A DNA stretch of 64,000 nt from Thiovibrio frasassiensis (GTDB taxonomy: Bacteria; Desulfobacterota; Desulfobulbia; Desulfobulbales; Desulfurivibrionaceae): positions 62,001 to 126,000 of the forward strand of contig NZ_JAPHEH010000001.1 in NCBI RefSeq assembly GCF_029607905.1, given 5' to 3'. A program made the position numbers and the translations under genes. Position 1 is the stretch's first letter. Each line of letters begins with the position of its first letter. This document shows, piece by piece, positions 26,590 through 35,222 of the stretch. The notes beneath the pieces were generated by a model, which saw only the letters and a list, made by a program, of their open reading frames with translations, did not search any database and had not been told where the DNA came from.

Positions 26590-27210
26590 ATGGCGCAGGG
26601 CGAAACACCAAGGCTTGCCGCCAGCCCACCTCCTTCCCCCACAAGGGTGGCCCCATCCATGTTGCCGATCTCTTTTATGCAGTCTTACCCCGACCTACCA
26701 ATCATCACCCTCTCCCCCGGACAGCTGCTGATCTCCGCACAGGCAAGCATAGTCTCCACCATCCTCGGCTCATGTATCTCCCTCTGCCTGCACAGCGAAA
26801 AAATGCGGATCGGTGCCATCTGCCACGGCATACTGCCCCGGCAGAGCAAACTCCCCATACCCGGACATTTCCCTTATTTGGATACAGCGGTTCCCCATAT
26901 GCTCGAAACCATGCGCAGCCGTTTCGGTCTCACGCCATCAGAGCTGACAGTCAAGCTTTTCGGCGGAGCCAGCGTGCTTCAACCCCGAACAACCGCAGCG
27001 CATGGGCCTGCCATAGGCCAACAAAACATTGCCGCCACCCTTGAAGCCCTGACCCGTTTCGGCCTCGCCCCCCACGTGCAGAAAACCGGAGGAACAGAGG
27101 GTTACAAAATATTTTTCAATACCGCTACCGGTGAGGTTTTTGTGAGACGCCTCCCCCACAACAGTGCAAAAAGCTGCGCACAGATGAAGGAGAGACAGGC
27201 GACCCAATGA
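26590..27210 (+). CDS. cheD: Chemoreceptor glutamine deamidase CheD
   Basis: Deamidates glutamines of chemoreceptors. Family motifs are GSCISLCLH, which carries the catalytic Cys, ICHGILP with the catalytic His, and KLFGGASVL. I chose the ATG at 26590 because CGGGAG lies nine bases upstream; this gives an N-terminal tail of about 30 residues before the conserved ITLSPGQLLIS start. ATGs at 26659 and 26677 are alternatives. It overlaps the next gene by four bases. Confidence 0.85.
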   Translation: MAQGETPRLAASPPPSPTRVAPSMLPISFMQSYPDLPIITLSPGQLLISAQASIVSTILGSCISLCLHSEKMRIGAICHGILPRQSKLPIPGHFPYLDTAVPHMLETMRSRFGLTPSELTVKLFGGASVLQPRTTAAHGPAIGQQNIAATLEALTRFGLAPHVQKTGGTEGYKIFFNTATGEVFVRRLPHNSAKSCAQMKERQATQ

Positions 27211-27632
27211 CGTTCCCGGTGTTGCCGATCCAAGCCATGACTGGTTTACAGATCCTGATAGCAGAAGACGAGAAACACACCCGACTCGCCCTGCATCTCG
27301 TGTTGCGCCAGGCTGGTTTCAATGTAATCCTGACGAGCAATGGCCGGGACGCCTATGAAAAAATCCGGCAACAGCCAACCAACCACCCGATCAGTCTGAT
27401 CATCACCGACTTCAAGATGCCCGAACTGGACGGCCTTGCCCTGATCGACAAACTTAAGGGAGCAGGCATTTCGATCCCGATTATGGTCATCACCGGGTAC
27501 GGCAACAAAGAACTCCTGCGGCAATTGCATAAACGCGGCTGCGCATCCTACATCGACAAACCGTTTATCCCCAGAGAAGTCCTGAGCCGGATCGCCAGTG
27601 TCCTGCCACAAGCACAGACCCTCGTAGCCTGA
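27207..27632 (+). CDS. CheY-like single-domain response regulator
   Basis: 141 aa made of one receiver domain: acidic pair in IAEDEKHTR, phosphoacceptor Asp in LIITDFKMPELDG, Thr in MVITGYG and Lys in YIDKPF. The start overlaps the cheD stop as ATGA, which implies coupled translation; an internal ATG at 27237 would remove ten residues. Given cheW and cheD upstream it probably carries chemotaxis-type signals, though it might also receive phosphate from the nearby hybrid kinase. Confidence 0.88.
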   Translation: MTFPVLPIQAMTGLQILIAEDEKHTRLALHLVLRQAGFNVILTSNGRDAYEKIRQQPTNHPISLIITDFKMPELDGLALIDKLKGAGISIPIMVITGYGNKELLRQLHKRGCASYIDKPFIPREVLSRIASVLPQAQTLVA

Positions 27633-27863
27633 ATAGTAGGTCCCGGTTTTGCGCCCACGGGCAGCCTCTGATTGCCACCCTTTCTGCTTTCTCTCCCCTG
27701 CCGCATCACCGGTTCTCCTCTGCACCTCTTAGAGAAAAGCTATTGACCGGTCTTGGCGAACACACTAAAAGAATAGATATCTCGCTAATATCGATGGTCT
27801 CATGAAAAAATCATCGTAGCGTCAAAATTGGATCAAGATCAATCACGACACACAGGCTCCCAT

Positions 27864-29546
27864 ATGGTTTCCATAGCCACCATCGGCCCGAAAGGCTCCC
27901 ACGCCTGGCAAGCTGCCCGCCAGTATAACCCGGACGCGACCATCAGGCTTTTCCCCAACCTAGTCGCGGTCTTCAAGGCCTTTTCCGAACACGAGACCGA
28001 CCTGGCCCTGGCCCCGGTTTATAACACCCACGAAGGTCAGGTCAAAGAATACAGCCGTTTGGTTAAGGGCATGGACAAAGGATTCTGGCAGGACAACATC
28101 GTCCTGCCCATCCATCTTTCCCTGGGCACCCTCACCGCCACGGAACCGATCACCATGCTCCTCGGCAAAAGTGGGGTGCTGCGGCAATGTGAAGATTACA
28201 TTACCAGCACCTACCCCGATGCGACCCTGACCTCGGTACATGATCTGGATGCGGCGGTACGTGAGATCAAGGAGCAGGGGCTTGTCAGCCATGGGGTTAT
28301 CGAGGCCGAAGAGGCGTTGCGCGCCTACGGCCTGACCATCCGCGCCAGAGAAATCGCGCCCCATAACCGGACCCGCTATGCAGTGCTGGGTCCGGCCCCG
28401 GCCCCCCGCACCGGCTACGACGCCACAACCATGATCACCACGCCGATCAAAGATCGGGTCGGCATCTTGGTGGAGCTTCTCAGCGAGTTCACCAAGCGCA
28501 GTATCAACCTGATCGACATGCAGACGGAAACCGACCCACTGAGCCAGGAACTGCAATTCTACATTGAGTTCGAAGGGCATCTTTCCGATGAGAGGGTCCG
28601 CATAGCCATTGAGCGCATCGAACACCAAATCATCCAGGAGCCAGGATCGGTGCGGGTGCTTGGCAGCTTCCCCAGGGTGGACATGCGGGTCAAGCGTATC
28701 AAGACCTTTGGTTTTATCGGCAGCGGCGACATGAGCCTCTGGTTTGCCGAACGCTTAAAAAGCGAAGGCTACGAAACCATGATCACCGGCAGGAGCAGCG
28801 TTCTGCGGCCTGAAGAGATGATTCCCCAGGTGGAGGTGGTGGTGATCTGCGTTCCCATCAGCGCCACCCCGGCGGCCATTATCGAATACGCACCGTTGCT
28901 TGCGGAAAACCAGGCCCTGATCCTGCTGGCGGGCGAGGCGGAAAACGTGCTGCAAACCGCCCTGAGCCACAGCAAAGAAGGGGTCGAGGTCCTGCTGGTC
29001 CATAATCTCTGGGGGCCGCAGGCCGCGACTATGAAGGACAAGAACGCTTCGGTGGTCCGCACCGTGCGGAGCGGGGTTTTGAGCAGCGAGTTCGAGGCCT
29101 TTCTTTACAAGCACGGGGCCAAGATCTCTCTCGACGCTCCGGGCCAGCACGACCTGATGATGGGGGTCAGCCAGAAGCTGCCCACCTCCATCTCGGTGGC
29201 TCTGGCCATGGCCCTCAAGGAGAACAATATCCCCCCGGAGGATATCGGCAGCCACGCCACCCTGACCTCGCTCTACTCCATCCTTTCCATGGCCAGGGTG
29301 CACAGCCAGAATCCCCGCACCTACGGGGAGATCATGTCTACCAGCGGGCAAGGGGGCCGCATAGTGACCAGCTTTGCCGAAAACCTCAAAAGGATCACGG
29401 AGCTGGCTGAATCCGGCGACATCGAAGCACTGTGTGGGGTGATCGAGGAGAACCGGCGCTATTTGGGGGAGGGGTTCCTCAAGGACCGCATGCAGCAAGC
29501 CCTGGCTGTGGACGCCACTCTGGGCCGGGTGCTCAACCGCGACTGA
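27864..29546 (+). CDS. Fused prephenate dehydratase-ACT-prephenate dehydrogenase
   Basis: 560 aa that join both branches after prephenate. Residues 1-180 are a prephenate dehydratase-type domain (IGPKGSHAWQAA, NRTRYAVLG with the TR(F/Y) motif). Residues 192-270 are an ACT domain (IKDRVGILVELLSEFTKRSI). Residues 280-545 are a TyrA-type dehydrogenase (FGFIGSGDMSLWF nucleotide fold, VHNLWGPQ with the catalytic-type His, GQHDLMMGVSQKLP). The ACT domain lacks the usual GALV and ESRP phenylalanine-binding motifs. I used the ATG at 27864. The dehydratase motifs are diverged, so activity of that half needs proof. Confidence 0.8.
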   Translation: MVSIATIGPKGSHAWQAARQYNPDATIRLFPNLVAVFKAFSEHETDLALAPVYNTHEGQVKEYSRLVKGMDKGFWQDNIVLPIHLSLGTLTATEPITMLLGKSGVLRQCEDYITSTYPDATLTSVHDLDAAVREIKEQGLVSHGVIEAEEALRAYGLTIRAREIAPHNRTRYAVLGPAPAPRTGYDATTMITTPIKDRVGILVELLSEFTKRSINLIDMQTETDPLSQELQFYIEFEGHLSDERVRIAIERIEHQIIQEPGSVRVLGSFPRVDMRVKRIKTFGFIGSGDMSLWFAERLKSEGYETMITGRSSVLRPEEMIPQVEVVVICVPISATPAAIIEYAPLLAENQALILLAGEAENVLQTALSHSKEGVEVLLVHNLWGPQAATMKDKNASVVRTVRSGVLSSEFEAFLYKHGAKISLDAPGQHDLMMGVSQKLPTSISVALAMALKENNIPPEDIGSHATLTSLYSILSMARVHSQNPRTYGEIMSTSGQGGRIVTSFAENLKRITELAESGDIEALCGVIEENRRYLGEGFLKDRMQQALAVDATLGRVLNRD

Positions 29547-29587
29547 TAACAAAATCATGATCTGCGACAATTTTGCACAAACAACTC

Positions 29588-29615
29588 TTGACGCTGTATC
29601 TTTTTTTTCTATATG
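29588..29615 (+). promoter_or_regulatory. Candidate sigma-70 promoter of the first chemoreceptor gene
   Basis: TTGACG (29588-29593), 16 bases, TATATG (29610-29615), about 65 bases before the start codon. It is preceded by a T-rich spacer. Confidence 0.35.
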
Positions 29616-29680
29616 GTGTAGGGTGTCAAATCAATTTCCACAATAGTTTCACTGATTAACCTGCTAGGCGGAGGAAATAG

Positions 29681-31291
29681 ATGTCTAAAAAACAGGTCAC
29701 AATAGGCAAAAAAATCGGCGGCGGCTTCGGGGTAGTACTCTTCCTGACCGCCCTTCTCATGGGCGTCTACCAATTCGCCCTCACCTCGGCCACCTCCACC
29801 TTCACCGAGCTTATTGAGGTCGACATGGCCATAGCCGTGCGTGCCAACTCCGCCCTGAGCCAACTCAACAAGTGTCGCCGTTTTGAAAAGGACTTCCTCC
29901 TTACCGGCAACGAGGGCAAGGCCAAGGAGCAAAAAGAGAGTTACTTCAATCTCACGGACGAGCTGGACACCATCGAGGCCATGGCCAAAAAGGCAAACAA
30001 ACCGAAGATGATCCAAAACATCGGGGAGGTTCGCACCCAGATTGAGATCTACCAGGAAAACTTTGAGCTTATTGTCACGGCTCCTGAATATGAGCGGATG
30101 AGCATCGAGCCGAAACTTCGGACGGCCGCCAAGGCAGCGGAACCGGTCTTGGAAGAACTCTACAAAAATATTCAGGACGAGGCAAACGAGGGGACGGTTA
30201 GCGCCAAGGCGCGGGCCAAGCTCCTGGGCTTGCTCGCTCTGGGTCTGGGCGGTCTCGCTCTAGTCAGCGGCACGGTCCTGGCCTTTTTTCTCGGCCGGGG
30301 GATTTCCACAACCCTCAAGCAGGTAAGCCTCTCCCTCAATGAAGGCGCCGAGCAGGTTGCCGCCGCGGCGGGTGAGGTTTCCTCCTCCAGCCAAACCCTG
30401 GCGGAAGGCGCATCCCAGCAGGCAGCTGCGGTGGAAGAGACCTCCGCCTCCCTGGAAGAGGTCGGGGCCATGATCAAGCAGGATGCCGACAATGCGCGAC
30501 AGGCCGACGAGCTGATGAAGGAGGCCAACGAGGTAATCCTGAGCGCGGACGAATCCATGAAAAAGCTCACCACCTCCATGCATGAGATTTCCGCCGCCAG
30601 CAGCCAAACCCAGAAGATTGTGAAGACCATCGACGAGATCGCCTTCCAGACCAACCTTCTCGCCCTGAATGCCGCCGTCGAGGCTGCGAGGGCCGGCGAG
30701 GCCGGGGCAGGATTCGCAGTGGTGGCCGACGAGGTTCGCAACCTGGCCATGCGGGCTGCGGAAGCGGCCAAGAACACCTCGAATCTTATCGAAGGCACGG
30801 TGCAGAAAATTAACACCGGCAATGCCCTGGTCAGTGAGACCAGTGAATCGTTTTATGTCGCAGCCCAGTCCACCACCCGCATCGGCACCATCATCACCGA
30901 GATGGCTGGAGCGGCAAGCCAGCAGGCAAACGCCATCATCCAGGTCACCAAAGCCATCCACGAGATCGACAACGTGACCCAGAGCAATGCGGCGGCCGCG
31001 GAAGAATCAGCCTCCGCCTCCGAAGAGTTGAACGCCCAGGCAGAAATGATGAAGGGCTCGGTAGGGCAGCTTCTTAACATGGTGGGCGGCGCGGAAGGCC
31101 AGGCAAAAGAGCAGCCAGACGCAAGAAGACTGAAGCGCCCACCCACGGCGACACTGAGCCGTGGCGGAAAAATAGCACCTCCGGCCAGAAAAGCCCTCCC
31201 CCCCGCGGCAAAGAAACAGACCAGCCCACCAGCAAAGGGGACAACGCCCGAGGATATCATCCCCATGGGCGATGATTTTGAGGATTTTTAA
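29681..31291 (+). CDS. Methyl-accepting chemotaxis protein
   Basis: 536 aa. Two membrane helices (about 15-33 and 190-207) flank a periplasmic four-helix sensor of the helical-bundle type ([29 protein letters not shown]). A HAMP-like linker leads to the signalling hairpin, whose tip contains [23 protein letters not shown]-type sequence. The C-terminus is a proline/lysine-rich tail ending in GDDFEDF, close to the tail of the second receptor (DDDEFENF). The shared acidic-aromatic terminus may be a docking tether for CheR, CheB or CheD. Confidence 0.9.
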   Translation: MSKKQVTIGKKIGGGFGVVLFLTALLMGVYQFALTSATSTFTELIEVDMAIAVRANSALSQLNKCRRFEKDFLLTGNEGKAKEQKESYFNLTDELDTIEAMAKKANKPKMIQNIGEVRTQIEIYQENFELIVTAPEYERMSIEPKLRTAAKAAEPVLEELYKNIQDEANEGTVSAKARAKLLGLLALGLGGLALVSGTVLAFFLGRGISTTLKQVSLSLNEGAEQVAAAAGEVSSSSQTLAEGASQQAAAVEETSASLEEVGAMIKQDADNARQADELMKEANEVILSADESMKKLTTSMHEISAASSQTQKIVKTIDEIAFQTNLLALNAAVEAARAGEAGAGFAVVADEVRNLAMRAAEAAKNTSNLIEGTVQKINTGNALVSETSESFYVAAQSTTRIGTIITEMAGAASQQANAIIQVTKAIHEIDNVTQSNAAAAEESASASEELNAQAEMMKGSVGQLLNMVGGAEGQAKEQPDARRLKRPPTATLSRGGKIAPPARKALPPAAKKQTSPPAKGTTPEDIIPMGDDFEDF

Positions 31292-31310
31292 TCCTCTCCA
31301 AAAAAAGAAG

Positions 31311-31338
31311 GGAACTTTTACAGCGAAGAGAGGTCTTC
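31311..31338 (+). promoter_or_regulatory. Third ECF-type promoter, in front of a second putative small RNA
   Basis: GGAACT (31311-31316) and GTCTTC (31333-31338) separated by 16 bases. The stretch GGAACTTTTACA is identical to that at 7721. It starts 20 bases after the chemoreceptor stop codon. Confidence 0.6.
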
Positions 31339-31344
31339 ATACCA

Positions 31345-31477
31345 TAGGCAACGTGAAAGACTAAAACCCCCCTCCCTTGGGTTTCTTCACTTTGTTTGTT
31401 TTCTCCCTCTCCTCCTCGCCGCCACAAGCGGCATCTAGAGGCCATTTCCATCCTTTCGGAAATGGCCTCTTTTTTTT
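31345..31477 (+). ncRNA. Putative ECF-sigma-dependent small RNA 2
   Basis: Predicted from the promoter at 31311-31338 and the strong terminator ending at 31477; the 5' end is estimated. Within about 133 bases there is a hairpin AAACCC/GGGTTT (31364-31369 with 31379-31384) with the loop CCCTCCCTT, then a C/U-rich single-stranded part (TTCTCCCTCTCCTCCTCGCC, 31401-31420), a 5-bp hairpin (31418-31432) and the terminator. CTCCT and CCTCC are complementary to ribosome-binding sites. No credible reading frame is present. The region between the two chemoreceptor genes holds nothing else I can name. Confidence 0.5.
31438..31477 (+). terminator. Intrinsic terminator
   Basis: GAGGCCATTTCC (31438-31449) pairs perfectly with GGAAATGGCCTC (31458-31469) around an 8-base loop and is followed by eight Ts. 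It ends the first chemoreceptor transcript and the predicted small RNA 2. Confidence 0.92.
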
Positions 31478-31608
31478 ACCACGCCTCTTTTTCTCTTGGT
31501 AATCTTTTCCAATTTAACCTATTCTAATATATCTGAAACGCCGACAATACGGCCTCTCCGCCGAACAATACGCAATCACGGTTTTTAATTTTTTTAAGGA
31601 GAAAGAGC

Positions 31609-33342
31609 ATGGACCTCAAGCAGTGGTCATTGCGCGGAAAAATTGTTCTGGTGGGCGTATTGCTGCCAACCCTGCTCATTGTCGGGCTGTTCCGTCTCTA
31701 CTCGGGAGAATCAAAGGAAAAAACCTTGTCCGCGTTTGCGGACAAGGCAAGAGCCATTTGTCTGACCGCAGAATCCACCCGCGACGAGATGGAGAAAAAA
31801 TGGCAGATGGGGCTGTTCACCGCCGAGCGTCTTCGGGAGCTGGCGGCAGCAGGGGAAAAGGAAAAAGTCCTGGCCATGGTTCCGGTCGTTTCCGCCTGGA
31901 ATGCGGCAATGAACAAGGCAAAGGAAGGCGGCTATACCTTCAAGGTACCGAAACACTCACCCAGGAACCCCAAGAATGAACCGGACGAGCTGGAGGCCAA
32001 GGCCCTCCGCCTGATGGATGAACAGCACCTGAACGAATATTACGAGATCGACCCGACAATCAATGCGGTCCGCTATTTTCGTGCGGTACGCCTCACGGAA
32101 ACCTGCCTGCTTTGCCACGGTGATCCGAAAAATTCCCAGGAACTTTGGGGAACCAGCAACGGAACCGATCCCACCGGCGGCCCCATGGAAAACTGGAAAA
32201 CCGGCGAAATCCATGGCGCCTTCGAGGTGATTCAATCCTTGACCGAGGCGGACAAGCAATTGAGCGCCTCCATCTCCAAGGCCACCTACCTGGTTGCGGC
32301 AGGACTTGCCGTTATGGCGGTGCTGTTCGCCACCCTGGTGATCCGCATTGTTTCGAATTCAGTGATCAAGCCGGTCACCCGGATCATCAATGATCTGACC
32401 CGGGGTTCGGACAATCTACTGGAGGCCGCCAACCAGGTTTCTTCCGCCAGCCATGAACTTGCCGACGGCGCTACCCGCCAGGCTGCGAGCCTTGAAGAAA
32501 CATCCGCCTCACTGGAAGAGATGTCTTCCATGACCAAGCAAAACGCCGAGAACGTGAACCAAACCAGCTTGATGGCGGAAAATGCCAGAAGCTCGGCCGA
32601 GGTCGCCCAGAACAGCATGGAGCGGATGAGCGAGGCCATCGCCAGCATCAAAAAATCCGCGGACCAGACTGCGGTGATTATGAAAACCATTGACGAGATT
32701 GCCTTCCAGACCAACCTGCTGGCCTTAAACGCCGCAGTCGAAGCGGCGCGGGCCGGAGAGGCGGGCGCAGGCTTCGCCGTGGTCGCCGAGGAAGTTCGCT
32801 CCCTAGCCCTGCGCAGCGCGGAAGCAGCCAAGAACACCGCGCAACTCATTGAAGAATCCCAGAAAAATGCGGACAACGGTGTAAAATCAGCGGCGGAAGT
32901 GCAGGAAATTTTGATCAAGATCGTCGACGGGGTCAAGAAAGTCAGCCAGCTGGCGAGGGAGATCTCCGTAGCCAGCGAAGAGCAGGCCCAGGGCGTCAAT
33001 CAAATCAATCTGGCTGTTTCCGACGTGGACAAGGTAACCCAGGGCAACGCCGCCATTTCCGAAGAGGCAGCCTCGGCAAGCGAGGAACTTTCCGGCCAGG
33101 CCAAGGAGCTGAGCGAACTGGTTCACTCCCTGGCCGAGGTGGTGGGCGCCAAGCAAACCAGTGCTCCGCCAACGCATACAGGCAGTGGAAGAAAAGCTGC
33201 CCCGCAAGGGCAGAAACGCGGAGCGAGACCCGTTCCGGCAAGGCCGGTGAAAAAACTTGCTGCCCCTACACCACCAAAGCCCAAGGGCGCCAAACCGCAG
33301 GATGTCATTCCCTTTGACGACGATGAGTTTGAAAACTTTTAA
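31609..33342 (+). CDS. Chemotaxis receptor with periplasmic c-type haem sensor domain
   Basis: 577 aa. Helices at about 11-28 and 228-248 bracket a periplasmic DUF3365 (Tll0287-like) domain that contains CLLCH (Cys166, Cys169, His170), the attachment site of a c-type haem. Cytoplasmic signalling motifs follow, including [19 protein letters not shown] and a tail ending in DDDEFENF. Haem-c receptors of this kind are known from Geobacter (GSU0582/GSU0935 type) and sense redox potential or small ligands. The next genes encode a bacteriohemerythrin and a ferredoxin, so the cluster fits redox or oxygen taxis. Confidence 0.9.
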   Translation: MDLKQWSLRGKIVLVGVLLPTLLIVGLFRLYSGESKEKTLSAFADKARAICLTAESTRDEMEKKWQMGLFTAERLRELAAAGEKEKVLAMVPVVSAWNAAMNKAKEGGYTFKVPKHSPRNPKNEPDELEAKALRLMDEQHLNEYYEIDPTINAVRYFRAVRLTETCLLCHGDPKNSQELWGTSNGTDPTGGPMENWKTGEIHGAFEVIQSLTEADKQLSASISKATYLVAAGLAVMAVLFATLVIRIVSNSVIKPVTRIINDLTRGSDNLLEAANQVSSASHELADGATRQAASLEETSASLEEMSSMTKQNAENVNQTSLMAENARSSAEVAQNSMERMSEAIASIKKSADQTAVIMKTIDEIAFQTNLLALNAAVEAARAGEAGAGFAVVAEEVRSLALRSAEAAKNTAQLIEESQKNADNGVKSAAEVQEILIKIVDGVKKVSQLAREISVASEEQAQGVNQINLAVSDVDKVTQGNAAISEEAASASEELSGQAKELSELVHSLAEVVGAKQTSAPPTHTGSGRKAAPQGQKRGARPVPARPVKKLAAPTPPKPKGAKPQDVIPFDDDEFENF

Positions 33343-33365
33343 TAATTTTACCGAGGAGAAACACC

Positions 33366-33773
33366 ATGGCATTATTGACTTGGCAGGAGAAATATTCCGT
33401 TGGCATCAAGCAAATCGATGACCAGCACAAGCAGCTGATCGACATGATCAACGAACTCAACGACGCCATGCTCACGGGCAAGGGGAAAGACGCCCTGATG
33501 CCGGTACTGAACAAGCTGGCCAGCTACTGCGTAACCCATTTTGCCGTCGAAGAAAAGCTGTTTGACACCCACGCCTACCCGGAAACCGCGGACCACAAGG
33601 AGAAGCACAGCAAGATGTTGGCGAAGGTTAAGGCGCTCATCGGCGAGGTGCAAAGCGGAAAAAGCACGGTCAGCATCGAGGTGATGAACTTCCTGAAAAA
33701 CTGGCTGGACAAGCACATCATGGAAACGGACAAGAAATACGGCCCCTACCTGAACAGCAAGGGCGTTCAGTAA
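33366..33773 (+). CDS. Bacteriohemerythrin
   Basis: 135 aa hemerythrin-like four-helix protein that binds O2 at a di-iron site. The N-terminus WQEKYSVGIKQIDDQHKQL carries the first His, followed by HFAVEEKLFD, YPETADHKEKH and WLDKHIMETDKKY, giving the full set of His and acidic ligands. It starts 23 bases after the haem receptor gene and has its own ribosome-binding site (CCGAGGAGAAACACC). Cytoplasmic single-domain forms are thought to buffer or deliver oxygen; location beside a haem receptor suggests a link with aerotaxis. Confidence 0.93.
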   Translation: MALLTWQEKYSVGIKQIDDQHKQLIDMINELNDAMLTGKGKDALMPVLNKLASYCVTHFAVEEKLFDTHAYPETADHKEKHSKMLAKVKALIGEVQSGKSTVSIEVMNFLKNWLDKHIMETDKKYGPYLNSKGVQ

Positions 33774-33787
33774 GCGAATTTCCGCAC

Positions 33788-33826
33788 AGTAGCGAGGGAG
33801 AGAGGACACACTTCTCTCTCGCTACT
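33788..33826. repeat. Hairpin between hemerythrin and ferredoxin genes
   Basis: AGTAGCGAG (33788-33796) plus the following GAGAGAG pair with CTCTCTCGCTACT (33814-33826). There is a small bulge and no T-run. Possible partial terminator. Confidence 0.45.
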
Positions 33827-33852
33827 CCCTCCGCAACCCCTCGGGCTTCCCC

Positions 33853-34050
33853 ATGAATTGCCGGGTAAACATAGACACCTACCGCTGCAATAGCTGCGAA
33901 ACCTGCGTGGTTATCTGCCCCGAGGTTTTCCGGATGAACACGGTCCTGGAAAAAGCAGAATCCATCTCCGACACCGTGGAATGCAGCGAGCTACTTGAAC
34001 GGGCCGTTGCCATGTGTCCGGAAAAATGCATCGAAATCGAACAAGAATGA
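33853..34050 (+). CDS. Small single-cluster ferredoxin
   Basis: 65 aa. The Fe-S ligands lie in CNSCETCVVICPEVF near the N-terminus and a distant C-terminal Cys in MCPEKCIEIE, the pattern of monocluster 4Fe-4S ferredoxins like those of Desulfovibrio and Thermotoga. The ATG at 33853 has no strong ribosome-binding site nearby. An electron carrier in the cytoplasm; the redox partner is unknown. A bidirectional terminator follows. Confidence 0.88.
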   Translation: MNCRVNIDTYRCNSCETCVVICPEVFRMNTVLEKAESISDTVECSELLERAVAMCPEKCIEIEQE

Positions 34051-34160
34051 GCCCCGCAATGCTGTCGTGTTCCCGCTTATCCTGTCGTTTTCCCACCCCC
34101 CCAGAACGGTAGTTTTCCCGGCGGCACAATTTGTCTCAACCAAAACAGCTAACAGAGCAC

Positions 34161-34201
34161 CAATAGAAAAGGCCATCTTTCCGGGATGGCCTTTTCTATT
34201 G
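34161..34201. terminator. Bidirectional intrinsic terminator
   Basis: A 17-bp perfect stem (34161-34177 with 34185-34201; CAATAGAAAAGGCCATC) around a 7-base loop, with A/T runs in both arms. It serves the plus-strand ferredoxin gene and the minus-strand Hsp20 gene. Confidence 0.88.
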
Positions 34202-34227
34202 CCTCAAACAAGCGCGCTGTTTCGCGT

Positions 34228-34629
34228 TCAGCTTCCCCGCACTTCAATCCTGCGTGGCTTGGCTGGCGCCAACTTAGGCAAAACCAGGGTCAGCACCCCA
34301 TCGGCCATGGTGGCCTGGATCTTTTCCTGATCAATGGTTTCGGCCACCGTGAACTTACGCAGGTAGCTGCCGGGCTGAAACTCCTGGAGAAGTACGGTTT
34401 CTCCCTCGCAGACGACTGGGGCCATGACCCCGCGGATGGTCAGGGTTTCATTTTCCAGCTCGATTTCGACCCCTTCTTTGGCCACCCCCGGCATCTCGGC
34501 AAGGACATTGACCGCTTCCGCTGTTTCAAAGATATCCACCGCGGGCACATACTGCTTTTCCGGCTTGGTGGGTTCACCTGCCTGCTGCACTTCCTGTTTC
34601 TGCTGAATCTGCATTTCTTTTTCCGTCAT
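34228..34629 (-). CDS. Hsp20/alpha-crystallin family small heat-shock protein
   Basis: 133 aa. The alpha-crystallin domain starts at VPAVDIFETAEAVNVLAEMPGV and ends with ADGVLTLVLPKLA, followed by a basic tail. Holdase chaperone that keeps unfolding proteins soluble. It is the downstream member of a tandem pair of Hsp20 genes with a 48-base gap. Its N-terminus is glutamine-rich (QIQQKQEVQQ), unlike the upstream copy. The I-x-I C-terminal motif is not obvious (RRIEVRGS carries only I-E-V). Confidence 0.9.
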   Translation of the reverse strand: MTEKEMQIQQKQEVQQAGEPTKPEKQYVPAVDIFETAEAVNVLAEMPGVAKEGVEIELENETLTIRGVMAPVVCEGETVLLQEFQPGSYLRKFTVAETIDQEKIQATMADGVLTLVLPKLAPAKPRRIEVRGS

Positions 34630-34677
34630 ATGCGTACTCCTTTAAGAAAGCCGGCATAAAGCTGCCTCAAGACTGTC

Positions 34678-35130
34678 TCAACCCACATTGACCTTGATCT
34701 GCTTCGGCTTCACCGCCTCTGCCTTGGGCAGGGTAATAGTGATAATCCCGTCCGCAGCCTTTGCCTCTACCTTGTCCACCTGCACCTTGGTGGGCAGGGT
34801 AATGGCCCGGCTGAATCTGCCGCACTCAATCTCACGCCGGTGGTAGGAACATTTCTCCTCCGCCTTGCAGGTTTGCCGCTCTCCCCGAATGGTGAGGGTA
34901 TCGCCCTCGATGGAAATTTCCACCTCGCTGGCCGCCACCCCCGGGATCTCGGCCCGGACATAGAGATGAGCGGGGTCTTCCGAAACATTCAAGGCAGGAA
35001 AAACCGCGCCCCGGCCGCTTGCCTCAGGCCCACCACCCTGAAAAAGCGCGTCCAGCTCCCTGCGCATCCTTTCAAAATCGGCCCAGGGATTTCTGAACAA
35101 TTTCTGATCGGCAAATCGTACTATCGCCAT
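34678..35130 (-). CDS. Hsp20/alpha-crystallin family small heat-shock protein
   Basis: 150 aa. Start ATG at 35130 with a near-perfect ribosome-binding site (AAAGGAGGTGCGT). The N-terminal arm FRNPWADFERMRRELDALF is typical of bacterial Hsp20. The alpha-crystallin domain runs from FPALNVSEDPAHLYVRAEIPGV to ADGIITITLPKAEA, and the tail has the anchoring KQIKVN (I-x-V) motif. It heads a two-gene small-heat-shock operon. A sigma-70-type promoter lies about 65 bases upstream; no CIRCE or sigma-32 site is visible. Confidence 0.93.
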   Translation of the reverse strand: MAIVRFADQKLFRNPWADFERMRRELDALFQGGGPEASGRGAVFPALNVSEDPAHLYVRAEIPGVAASEVEISIEGDTLTIRGERQTCKAEEKCSYHRREIECGRFSRAITLPTKVQVDKVEAKAADGIITITLPKAEAVKPKQIKVNVG

Positions 35131-35194
35131 ACGCACCTCCTTTGAGAATGATATATAACAATCCGATTTTACAGAGCTTATCAGCTTTACATAC

Positions 35195-35222
35195 AAAATA
35201 AGAATTGTTGTCCGCATGTCAA
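35195..35222 (-). promoter_or_regulatory. Candidate sigma-70 promoter of the Hsp20 operon
   Basis: Minus-strand TTGACA (35217-35222), 16 bases, TATTTT (35195-35200). The perfect -35 and AT-rich surroundings support it. The intergenic region 35131-35566 holds this promoter and an AT-rich stretch before adk; no other element is clear. Confidence 0.5.
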
